From: JAFNAG01 sp963824985
Lineage (GTDB): Bacteria; Acidobacteriota; UBA6911
DNA length: 64,000 nucleotides
Reading direction: 5' to 3'
NCBI GenBank assembly: GCA_963824985.1
Contig: CAWGRQ010000025.1
Coordinates: 1-64,000, forward strand
Positions 31,290 to 41,700 of the stretch are shown here, one piece after another (the stretch's first letter is position 1; the number at the start of each line of letters is the position of its first letter). The notes under the pieces were generated by a model that had not been told where the DNA came from, made no database searches, and saw only the letters and a list, made by a program, of their open reading frames with translations. A program made the position numbers and the translations under genes.

Positions 31290-31352
31290 GAGCGGACATT
31301 CCCCGTGCACCCAGGAAGACTGCCGCTTTTTCAAAACAACCGACTTTCTGAA

Positions 31353-34300
31353 ATGACAAACGAAAACGCAATCACGGAAGAACTCTCCCCGGTAAAGCGC
31401 GCCATACTGGAAATCAGGGAGATGCGGGACAAGTTGGAAGCTCTGGAGCGTATTCGTACAGAACCTATCGCAATCATCGGCATGGCATGCAGGTTTCCGG
31501 GAAAAGTCAACAATCCGGAAGCTTTCTGGCAACTTTTGCATGAAGGCTGCGATGCAATCAGCGAAATTCCCAGAGAGCGATGGGACCTGGCTGCATACTT
31601 CGATCCCGACCCGGAAACTCCAGGAAAAATGTATGCGCGCCATGGTGCATTCCTCAGCAATGTAGACCAGTTTGACCCCTACTTCTTCGGTATTACGCCT
31701 CGGGAAGCAATAACCATGGATCCTCAGCAACGTCTGTTGCTGGAAGTCGCCTGGGAAGCACTCGAGATCGCAGGTGCCGCTCCCAGCAAGCTCATGGGCA
31801 GCCGAACTGGTGTTTTTCTGGGCATAGGATCAAGCGATTATGCGATGCTGCACATGAAGACGCTGATGCCCGAAGCCGTCGACGTTTACCTGGCTACAGG
31901 CACATCTCATAGTGTGGCTGCCGGAAGATTGTCCTACGTGCTTGGTTTGGAAGGTCCTTGTGTGGCGGTGGACACTGCCTGCTCATCCTCCCTGGTTGCG
32001 GTTCATCAAGCCTGCCAGAGCCTCCGCCTTGGGGAATGCCGCATGGCGCTGGCGGCTGGGGCCAGTCTAATGCTTTTGCCGGAACTCAACATCAACTTTT
32101 GCAAAGCGAGGATGCTTGCGGCTGACGGCCGCTGCAAAACCTTCGATTCTTCGGCCGATGGATATGTACGAGGAGAGGGTGTTGCGGTGGTGGTGATGAA
32201 GCGTTTGTCAGAAGCCCGGGAAGATGGAGATCGTGTTTTGGCGTTGATTCGTGGCAGTGCTATCAACCAAGACGGCCGGACCAGCGGCTTGACAGTCCCC
32301 AATGGGCCGGCCCAAGAAGCTGTCATCCTCCAGGCGCTGGCTGCGGCAGGGATTGATCCACTGGCAGTGCAATACGTAGAAGCGCATGGGACGGGGACTC
32401 CTCTGGGTGATCCCATCGAGATCCATGCGTTGGCATCTGCCTTGTGCAGGCACCGCTCTGCTGAACGACCTTTGATAGTTGGCTCTGTCAAGACCAACCT
32501 GGGTCACCTGGAGTCCACTGCCGGGATCGCGGGGCTAATAAAAGTGGTTCTGTCGCTTCAGCAAGGGGAAATACCGGCGCATTTGCACTTGAAACAACTG
32601 AATCCGCACGTGAAATGGGATGAGCTGCCGATTGTGATTCCGACCGAACGTCGACAGTGGCCCTCGGGACAGGGCCGTCGGATCGCAGGAGTGAGCTCGT
32701 TCGGGTTCAGCGGGACTAATGCGCACGTTGTGCTGGAAGAAGCGCCAGAGGAGACCGAGACGCCAGGGCGAAGGGACGACAAAACACCATTGAAGATTCT
32801 GGCGTTGTCGGCGAAAAGCGAGGTGAGCCTCAAGGAGTTAGCCGCAGGATACGCACAGCATCTGGTTGCGCACCCCGGCGAGAAACTAGGAGATGTTTGC
32901 TATACGGCCAATACAGGGCGCTCTCATTTCCAACACCGGTTGGCGGTCATTGGTCAGAGCACTGAGAGGATATGCGAAGGCCTTGATCTCTATGCGACAG
33001 GCAGTTTGACAAGCACCTCCATTTCCGGATTTGCTCGCGACCGGCCAGAGGTGGTTTTCCTGTTCACGGGTCAGGGTGGGCAGTATGTGAACATGGGGCG
33101 CGCGCTTTACGAGAGCGAGCCCGTCTTCCGCGGGGTTTTGGAGCGCTGCGATGAGCTGCTGCGCCCACACCTGGAGAAGCCGCTGTTGTCGGTCATCTAT
33201 CCGGAACCGGGTACTGCGACGCCGCTGGATCAAACTGAGTACACGCACGTGGCGATGTTCGCCATTCAATACGGTTTGGCGGAGCTGTGGCGTTCCTGGG
33301 GGGTGGAGCCTGGGATGGTGATGGGGCACAGCGTCGGGGAGATCGTGGCGGCGACGGTGGCGGGGCAGATGAGTTTTGAAGATGGGCTGCGGCTGATGCG
33401 GGAGCGGGGCCGGCTGATGCAGGGCGTGGCGCGCGATGGGATGATGGCGTCGCTGCTGGCGGATGAAGGCCGGGCGGCAGCGGCGCTGGAGCCGTATCGG
33501 GATCGGGTATCGATAGCGGCGGTGAACGGGCCGGAGAGCACGGTGATATCGGGGGAGCGGGAGGCGGTGCAGGCGATCGTGCGGCAGCTGGAGGGCGAAG
33601 GGGTCAAGGTAAAGGTATTGAAGGTATCGAATGCCTTTCATTGTCCGCTGGTGGAGCCGGTGCTGGAGGAATTCGAGCGGGTGGCGCGGGAGGTGGGATA
33701 CAGCGTACCGCGGGTGGCGCTGTACTCGAGCATGAGGCTGGAGTGGGTAGGGGAGGAGCGGCTGCTGGACGGAAGCTACTGGCGGCAGAATCTGCGGGAC
33801 ACGGTGCGTTTTTCGGCGGCGATGCGTTCGGTTTATGAGCAAGGCTACCGGGTGTTTCTGGAGATTGGACCTTCGCCGATCTTGGTGAGTATGGGAAGTC
33901 AGTGTGTGCCGCAGGATGAGGGGGTGTGGCTGGCGTCGCTGCGGGAGGGCCGCAACGATTGGGAACAGATGCTGGAGAGTCTGGCGCGGATATACGTGAG
34001 TGGCGCGAAGGTGGACTGGGCGGGTTTTGATCGGGGGCATGCGCGGCGCAAGCTGTCACTCCCCACCTATCCTTTCCAGCGGCAACGATACTGGATTGAA
34101 GAGGGAGCGAGCCGTCTGCACTCTTTGCCAGGAGGCCCGCAAGAGCAATGGGAGCGCGCTGTGGCTGCCGGCCGCCTTCAGTCCCAGATCGGTCCCCTCG
34201 ACCTGGCAATCCATTCTTTTCCAGGCAAGTGGCAAGCACTGGAGCGACTCACCACAGCCTATATGATTTCCGTCCTCCGCGAGTTTCGCGTTTTTGCGAA

Positions 34301-35750
34301 TCCCGAAGAGAAGCACACGGTCCAGGATTTGCTCGACAATTTGAGAATCAAACCGACGTACCGGAAATTGATGGGAAGATGGCTGAAGAACCTGTCCTGT
34401 CAAGGCTTGCTGCAGGTGCAAGAGGGAGCATACGTCGGTGTGAGCCCCCTTCCTGAAGCTCACCTAAACCCCCTGCGGGACGAAGCGCGAGAGCTTTTCC
34501 GGGATTATCCGGCCTTGCTGGAATACGCCGAGCGATGTGGCGATCGTCTGGCGTATATTTTGACTGGCAAAGAGAGTCCTTTGGAGACGCTCTTCCCGGA
34601 GGGCTCATACAATCTGGCAGAGGGTCTCTACCAGAATTCCACGGTTGCCCGCTACTTCAACGGCATTGTCCGAGAGGTAGTGGACTCGGCAGCCAGGCTA
34701 CGGCGGACAATGAAGGTGCTTGAGATCGGCGCCGGGACTGGCGGCACAACTTCCGCGCTATTGCCGGTTCTGAATCCCGAGACGACCTCCTATACCTTTA
34801 CCGATGTTTCCCGCCTGTTCTTAAATCGCGCTGCTGAGAAGTTCAGCGATTATGGCTTCCTGCGCTACGGTCTGCTGGACATCGAGAGAGATCTCCTGGA
34901 GCAAGGATATCCTGCCCATGAGTACGATGTAGTGATCGCCGCCAATGTTGTCCATGCGACCGGCGATTTAAGAAATGCTTTAGACCGGATTCGTCTGCTC
35001 CTGGGTTCCCAGGGGATCTTGATCCTGCTGGAAACGACGGAACACCCGGCTTGGTTGGATATTACGACCGGGCTGATCGAGGGATGGCAGAAATTCGATG
35101 ACGACTTGCGCACGGATAATCCCCTCCTTTCGGCTGCTCAATGGTGCGAACTGTTGTGCTCCTGTGGTTTTGAGGAAGCCGCGAGCCTGCCCGAAACGGC
35201 ATCCCCGGCTGAAGTGCTCGGCCAGCATGTGCTGATTGCCCGGGCTCCTGTGACCGCGTGCCCTGGCCATTCTCCGACCGTCGCCCCGGAGGTTGGAACG
35301 GAAATGGTTCCGGCAGTTCGCGAAAAGGCCGGTACGGACATCCTCACTCGTCTGGAATCATCTCCTCCGGGTGAACAAATCGAATTGCTCGCGGGCTATG
35401 TGCGCCAAGAGGTTATTCGGGTTTTGGGAATGGACCGCGCCCACACGCCGGACCTTCGGCAACGGTTGATGGAGCTTGGTGTGGATTCTCTGATGGCAAT
35501 CGAACTCAGGAATCGGATATCGACAGGGTTGGGATTGAAGAAGAAATTGACCGCCACCTTGATTTTTGACTATCCCACCATTCAGGCCATTGCAGAATAC
35601 CTCGCACACGAGGTCCTGGCGCTGGGAAAACCTCAAGAATTCGGATCTCAGTCTCAGCCTGCCGCGATCGATCGGCTAGCAGCTGAGATTGAGAAAATGG
35701 ACGATGCCGAGGCCGAGATTCGACTCCTTGAAAAACTCAAAGAGATCTAA
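31353..35750 (+). CDS. PKS4: modular polyketide synthase, KS-AT-cMT-ACP (non-reducing)
   Basis: The protein has about 1,465 residues. The N-terminal helix LSPVKRAILEIREMRDKLEA looks like a docking coil. KS about 35-460 has Cys about 210 (DTACSSSL) and EAHGTGT. AT about 568-880 has GHSVGE and NAFHCPLVEP, malonyl-type. A C-methyltransferase follows at about 1060-1340, with VLEIGAGTGGTTS and VVIAANVVHATGDL. Then comes an ACP (about 1345-1430, LGVDSLMAIE). No KR, DH or ER is present, so the extension should stay a beta-keto group with SAM-derived alpha-methylation. I prefer the ATG at 31353, which starts the docking helix. A GTG at 31305 is in frame and neither has a strong ribosome binding site. 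Bases 33042-34096 are shared almost exactly with PKS6 and differ in codon style from the flanks (more G-ending codons). Confidence 0.92.
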   Translation: MTNENAITEELSPVKRAILEIREMRDKLEALERIRTEPIAIIGMACRFPGKVNNPEAFWQLLHEGCDAISEIPRERWDLAAYFDPDPETPGKMYARHGAFLSNVDQFDPYFFGITPREAITMDPQQRLLLEVAWEALEIAGAAPSKLMGSRTGVFLGIGSSDYAMLHMKTLMPEAVDVYLATGTSHSVAAGRLSYVLGLEGPCVAVDTACSSSLVAVHQACQSLRLGECRMALAAGASLMLLPELNINFCKARMLAADGRCKTFDSSADGYVRGEGVAVVVMKRLSEAREDGDRVLALIRGSAINQDGRTSGLTVPNGPAQEAVILQALAAAGIDPLAVQYVEAHGTGTPLGDPIEIHALASALCRHRSAERPLIVGSVKTNLGHLESTAGIAGLIKVVLSLQQGEIPAHLHLKQLNPHVKWDELPIVIPTERRQWPSGQGRRIAGVSSFGFSGTNAHVVLEEAPEETETPGRRDDKTPLKILALSAKSEVSLKELAAGYAQHLVAHPGEKLGDVCYTANTGRSHFQHRLAVIGQSTERICEGLDLYATGSLTSTSISGFARDRPEVVFLFTGQGGQYVNMGRALYESEPVFRGVLERCDELLRPHLEKPLLSVIYPEPGTATPLDQTEYTHVAMFAIQYGLAELWRSWGVEPGMVMGHSVGEIVAATVAGQMSFEDGLRLMRERGRLMQGVARDGMMASLLADEGRAAAALEPYRDRVSIAAVNGPESTVISGEREAVQAIVRQLEGEGVKVKVLKVSNAFHCPLVEPVLEEFERVAREVGYSVPRVALYSSMRLEWVGEERLLDGSYWRQNLRDTVRFSAAMRSVYEQGYRVFLEIGPSPILVSMGSQCVPQDEGVWLASLREGRNDWEQMLESLARIYVSGAKVDWAGFDRGHARRKLSLPTYPFQRQRYWIEEGASRLHSLPGGPQEQWERAVAAGRLQSQIGPLDLAIHSFPGKWQALERLTTAYMISVLREFRVFANPEEKHTVQDLLDNLRIKPTYRKLMGRWLKNLSCQGLLQVQEGAYVGVSPLPEAHLNPLRDEARELFRDYPALLEYAERCGDRLAYILTGKESPLETLFPEGSYNLAEGLYQNSTVARYFNGIVREVVDSAARLRRTMKVLEIGAGTGGTTSALLPVLNPETTSYTFTDVSRLFLNRAAEKFSDYGFLRYGLLDIERDLLEQGYPAHEYDVVIAANVVHATGDLRNALDRIRLLLGSQGILILLETTEHPAWLDITTGLIEGWQKFDDDLRTDNPLLSAAQWCELLCSCGFEEAASLPETASPAEVLGQHVLIARAPVTACPGHSPTVAPEVGTEMVPAVREKAGTDILTRLESSPPGEQIELLAGYVRQEVIRVLGMDRAHTPDLRQRLMELGVDSLMAIELRNRISTGLGLKKKLTATLIFDYPTIQAIAEYLAHEVLALGKPQEFGSQSQPAAIDRLAAEIEKMDDAEAEIRLLEKLKEI
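33042..34096 (+). repeat. AT-domain block shared with PKS6 (copy 1)
   Basis: This 1,055-bp block runs from just before GQGGQYVNMGR of the AT to the post-AT linker motif QRQRYWIE. It recurs at 45273-46328. By eye only three differences appear: one inserted G in the other copy, one C/T and one G/A. The identity ends sharply at both edges, where the genes again look only homologous. Confidence 0.93.
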
Positions 35751-35754
35751 GCGG

Positions 35755-38700
35755 ATGAGAATGACCGAGGACAAATATTCGCATCTTTCCCCTCTCAAGC
35801 AGGCCTTGTTGGCTGTCGAGGAGATGCAGGCGAGGCTCAGAGAATCCGAGCGAAGCCGCAAAGAGCCTATTGCCGTTATCGGGATGAGTTGCCGGTTCCC
35901 GGGTGGAGTGGTAAGTCCCGAAACTTACTGGCAGCTGCTGCGCGAGGGACGCGATGCCATCGTGGAGGTTCCATCCGACCGCTGGGACGTAGACTTGTAT
36001 TACAATCCTGATCCGGATGCCCTTGGGAAAATGTGCACACGCTGGGGAGGATTTCTTGATCAGATAGACCAGTTTGATCCCGAACTCTTTGGTATCGCTC
36101 CTCGTGAAGCGGTGAGCATGGACCCCCAACAGAGGTTATTGCTGGAGGTAAGTTGGGAGGCACTGGAGCGATCAGGGCAGTCTCCCGAAAAACTATCCGG
36201 AAGCCGGAGCGGTGTCTTCGTCGGAATTGCTTCCGGTGATTACGCTCAAATACTATCTCACAATGCCGATCGTGCTCATGTGGACGCCTATTTCGCTTCG
36301 GGCGTGGCCCACAGCATTGCATCAGGCCGCCTTTCATATCTGTTGGGTTTGCAGGGTCCGAGCCTCTCCATTGATACCGCATGTTCCTCTTCTCTGGTCG
36401 CGATTCACCAGGCCTGTCAGAGCTTGCGCATAGATGAGTGCCGCATGGCACTGGCCGGGGGAGTGAACGTGGTTCTTCTTCCGGACAATAGCATCGTCTT
36501 TTCAAAATCGCACATGATGGCAAGGGACGGCCGCTGCAAGGCCTTTGACGCGCGGGCCGATGGCTTCGTGCGCTCCGAAGGGTGCGGCGTCGTAGTGCTC
36601 AAGCGCCTGTCAGACGCACTGGCGGATGGCGATCAAGTGCTTGCTCTCATTCGAGCCAGTGCCATCAACCAGGACGGCCCAAGCAGTGGATTGACAGCCC
36701 CGAACGGTCCTGCCCAAGAAGCGCTCATGCGCGAAGCACTGGCTTATGCAGAAATCTCCCCGGCCGACGTCAGCTACGTGGAAGCTCATGGAACCGGAAC
36801 CTCCCTGGGCGATCCGATCGAAGTCCGGGCCCTGGGTTCCGTGTTCGGTCCCGGCCGGCCGGCCGATCGGCCCTTGCTGATCGGTTCGGTGAAGACGAAT
36901 CTTGGCCACCTGGAGGCATCCGCCGGAATCGCGAGCCTGATCAAAGTTATTCTGGCGCTTCAGCATCGTGAAATTCCCCCAAATCTGCATTTCCGGGAGC
37001 CCAATCCTCACATCCCCTGGGATGAGTTGCCGGTGGCTGTTCCCACAGCGTTGCGTCCTTGGGTCGGTGTCCGTCGAATCGCAGGCGTGAGCTCATTCGG
37101 GTTCAGCGGGACGAACGTTCACCTCGTGGTGGAACAAGCGCCGATTGTTGAAAGTCGGAACGCAAAAAGCGAGGCAATGCCGGCATGCTGCGAAGCAGAT
37201 CGCCCAGTTCACATACTTACGATATCAGCCAAGAGCGAGGAAGCACTGAAGGCGATGGCGGGGCGATACGCGGAGCACGCGGCATCTCATCCCGAGGAAA
37301 AGCTGGCTGATATTTGTTACACCGCCAACGGCGGAAGGGCACATTTTGCCCACCGCGTAGCGGTACTCGGCGATTCGCTCGACGCCGTACATCGGCAGCT
37401 GAAGGAGATTGCTGAGGGAAGAAGAGCGGCCACGAGCGGCCAGCTGAGCGGCACCGATCGACCGCGTGTGGCATTTCTATTTACCGGCCAGGGATCACAG
37501 TATGCAGGGATGGGGCGGCAATTATTCGAGAGCCAGCCAACATTCCGCGAGGTGCTGGAGCGTTGCGACCGGCTGCTGCAGCCGCATTTGGAGAAGCCTC
37601 TGATTGAGGTGCTCTACCCAAAGCCCGGGGAGAGCACACCGCTGGATGAGACGGCCTACACGCAGCCGGCGTTGTTTGCCATGGAGTACGCGCTGGCGGA
37701 GATGTGGCGGAGTTGGGGGATCGAGCCGTCGGTAGTGATGGGCCACAGTGTAGGAGAGTACGTGGCAGCCTGTGTAGCTGGGCTGTTCAGCCTGGAAGAT
37801 GGGTTGAAGTTGATTGCCGCGCGAGGCCGCCTGATGCAGGCGCTGCCGACGGGTGGGCAGATGGTTGCCGTGTCCAGTAACGAAGCCCGGGTACGGCACG
37901 CCCTGGAGCCTTATACAAATCTGGTATCGATCGCTGCGATTAATGGGCCCGGGAATGTGGTGATCTCGGGAGTTGGCGAGGCCATCGAAGAGATCGTTAG
38001 GAGCTTCGAATCAGAAAAGATTAAAACGCAGCGGCTGGTGGTATCCCATGCATTTCACTCACCGTTGATGGAGCCGATGCTGGAGGATTTCGAGCGGGCG
38101 GCAGGACAGGTATCCTACGCACCGTCGAAGGCATCTTTGGTCTCGAATGTCACGGGTGGGCTTCTCAATCCGCAATTGCTCACAGGGAATCCACTGGCTT
38201 ACTGGCGAAGGCACGTGCGGGAAACGGTGCAGTTTCAAAAGGGTATGGAAACGCTGGCACGGCAAAACTGTCAGGTGTATCTGGAGGTCGGGCCAAGTCC
38301 GGTGTTGCTGGGGATGGGGATGCGTTGCCTGCCTGATAGCGGAGTGGAGTGGTTGCCGACGCTAAGGAAGGGACGGGGAGAGTGGGAGCAAGTGCTGGAA
38401 AGCCTGGCGCGGCTTTATGCGAAGGGAGCGAAGGTAGACTGGGCTGGATTTGACATGGGCTTTGAGCGCCGGAAGGTGGTGTTGCCTACGTATCCCTTCC
38501 AGCGGCAGCGCTATTGGATTGAGGAAGGAAGCACCGGTGGATCCTCCCCCGCCTCAAGTTCGCAAGGGGTTGCCGCGACGCCGGAGTCGAGCGCCATCCA
38601 TCCGTTGCTCGGAAGTCGTCTGGAATCACCCGCCCTTTCTGAACTTGTCTTCGAGACTCGAATCGGCCCGGATACCGCCACCGCCTTTGCTTATGATCAT

Positions 38701-41700
38701 CGGATATTTGGCAATCCGATCCTGCCCGCCACGGTTTTCGTCCAGATGGCGCTTGAGGCAGCCCATGAGTTGTTTGGAGAGGGTTTCCACGCGGTGGAAG
38801 ACTTGATTCTACTCGATGCTTTGTGCTTGCCCGAGAAGGGATGTCGCGTAGTGCAGCTCATTGTGTCATCGACAGAGGAAGGCAGCTTCCGGGTCTTCAG
38901 TCGCGAGGAGCTATCGAACTCCCCCTGGATGCTGCATGGCACCGGCAGGATCCGCCGGAGAGACCGGTCGCCTGCTGCTTCCGAGTCAACTGAGTCCGTG
39001 GAGACGATAAAATCGCGATGCCGGAAGTCCATAACCCCGGATGCTTTTTACTCTGCCCTCTGGAGCCGGGGACTTGAGTTTGGACCGATCTTCCAGAGTC
39101 TCCAGGAAGTGTGGCGGGGAGAGAGCGAAGCACTGGGTAGGGCCATGCCGCAGGAGAAACTGTCTGCCCTTCAATTTTTTGGAGGGATTCATCCGGTCCA
39201 GCTCGACGGTTGTGTGCAGGTTCTGGCGGCCGCGCTCGCAGGACGTGAAGAAGAACCTGAGCGCCTTTATTTGCCCCTGAATTTGGAGCGGTATCAGGTC
39301 TATAACCGTTTCAAATCACATTCCCAGCCGCTGTTGGCCCATGCACACCTGCGTCCCCGCGATGGCATCGACGCTGCAACCGTGACCGGCGATATCCGCA
39401 TCTATGACGAAACGGGAAGCTTGCTGGCGGAGTTGATGGGATTGCATCTGAAACTCGCGCTCCCTGAGACTCTGATGCGGGCTCCCTCAGCGTTTGAAAA
39501 GTGGCTGTATGAAGTGCATTGGCAACCTAAACCCCTGGTGCCGCCGGGGCTCGGGTTGGCAGGATTCAGGCCGTTTATCAAGGAAGTTGCAGGACACGTC
39601 CGACCGCAAGTGGAGTCGCTCAGTCAGAAGTATGGTTGGGAACAATTCAACGAAATGGAACCGCAGTTGGACAGCTTGTGCGCTGCCTACATCACAGAGG
39701 CCCTCGGTAGGCTGGGCTGGCAGTTCAGTATCGGAGAACAGGAAACTATCGAAGCTATGGCTGCCCGGCTGCAGGTTGCTGCTCGGCATCTTCGCTTGCT
39801 GGACCGCCTGTTGAGAATTCTGGCGGAGGAGGGCGTCCTGCTCGAAGAGTCCCCGGGCAGCTGGAAAGTGCTGCATCAGCCGGAAAAATCCGATCCCGAC
39901 TCAAAAGCACAGGAGTTGATGTCGAGGTTCCCGGCCTTCGCGGCCGAATTGACATTCACAATGCGTTGTGGCCGACAATTGGCCCAGGCTCTTCGGGGTG
40001 AACGTGATCCGCTGGAATTGCTCTTCCCTGGTGGCGACACGGACACCGCTGAAAAGCTTTACCGTGACGGGCCTTCCGCTCGAGTTTATAACGAGATGAT
40101 TCAACAGGTCGCCGCCAAAGCCATAGCCAGCTTGTCTGATGGCCAGCGCCTGCGCGTCTTAGAGGTCGGCGGCGGGACGGCGTCCACCACCTCCTACCTT
40201 ATGGGGATTTTGCCGCCGGATCGGACGGAATATCTGTTTACCGATATCTCGCCTCTGTTTGCGGCGCGCGCCAAAGAACGATTCCGTTCTTCGCCGTTTT
40301 TGCGCAGTCAGGCCCTGGATATTGAACAGGATCCCGGGAAGCAAGGAGTGGAAGGGCCCTTCAACCTTGTGATTGCCGCCAACGTGATTCATGCAACCCG
40401 TTCTCTTGCCGAAACCATGGGGCACATCCGGAAATTGATGACACCAGGCGGACTGTTGTTGTTATTGGAGGTAACCCGGCCTCAGCGCTGGGTGGATTTG
40501 ACCTTCGGATTGACAGATGGCTGGTGGCGATTCTCCGACACGGACTTGCGGCCTTCATACCCCCTTCTTTCCGCGCCGCAATGGGCAACTATCCTGCGGA
40601 AGCATGGCTTTGATGAAATCATCATGTTGCCCGAGGCTGCGCCCGGTTCCAGGGCATTGTCCATCAACACTTTGCTTCTCGCCGTTGCCTCGGCAGAAGA
40701 AGCCGCCCATTACGTCCCTGGGAAAGAACTCGAGCAATCAGGCACCTGGATCATCTTCCAGGACGCCTTTGGGGTTGGCCGGAGATTGGACGCGAGATTG
40801 GAAGCCCTGCACCAGACGGTTGCACATGTGTATCCAGGTTCAGCCTATCAGCGTTTGAGCAACAACGCGTATCGCGTGGATCCGGCCAAGCCTGCCGATT
40901 TTGAGCGAGTCCTTGAGGAAGTAGGACGAGCCGGAAGCGGTGGTTGTCGTGGCGCGGTCTATTTGTGGGCAATGGATCACCATGACACGCTTGCTTCGTC
41001 CCTATCCGAGCTGCAGGCAAGTGAACTGACGATATGCGGGGGTGCCCTGCACCTGGTTCAAGGCCTGCTCAAATCCCGGTTTCCCAAGCTGCCGCCCCTG
41101 TGGTTGGTAACACGCGGCGGACAGGCGATTGGCCATCAGCCGCTGGCACCATTGCAGGCGTCTTTATGGGGGTTGGGCAGATCTTTGGCCTTGGAGCACC
41201 CCGAGCTAAGTTGCGTTTGTGTGGACCTCGATCCTGGAGATGCCGCCGGCGGCCTCAATTCTCTGACGGCCGAGATCCTGGGGTCAGACGGGGAGGATCA
41301 GCTGGCTTTCCGGCAACACTGCCGATACGTGGCGCGTTTGCGCCAGGCCGGCCGAACCCGGAAGGAAGAGGGCCTTTCCGTCCCTGACGTGACGTTCCAG
41401 TTGCAAATTCCGGACCGAGGCATCCTCGACAATCTCGTGCTTAGTCCGGCAACACACAGGAGCGCGGGACCCGGTGAAGTCGAGATCCAGGTAAGGGCGG
41501 CAGGCCTCAACTTCAGGGATGTGCTTAGTGCGCTGAACATGTATCCGGGGGAGCCTGGTCCGCTGGGGAGCGAATGTGCCGGAAAAATAAAAGCGGCAGG
41601 TGAAGGGGTCAAGGGATTGCAGGCAGGAGATGAAGTGATCGCAATCGCTCCCGGCTGCTTCAGCTCGCATATTACCACCACGGCGTCGCTTGTGATTTTG

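Noticed and set aside
32886..34040. Long antisense open frame (384 codons) opposite the PKS4 AT, and a similar one opposite the PKS6 AT (45111-45965)
   Set aside because: The predicted protein is His/Arg/Pro-rich low-complexity text with no family resemblance. It is a by-product of the strong third-position G bias in the duplicated AT block.
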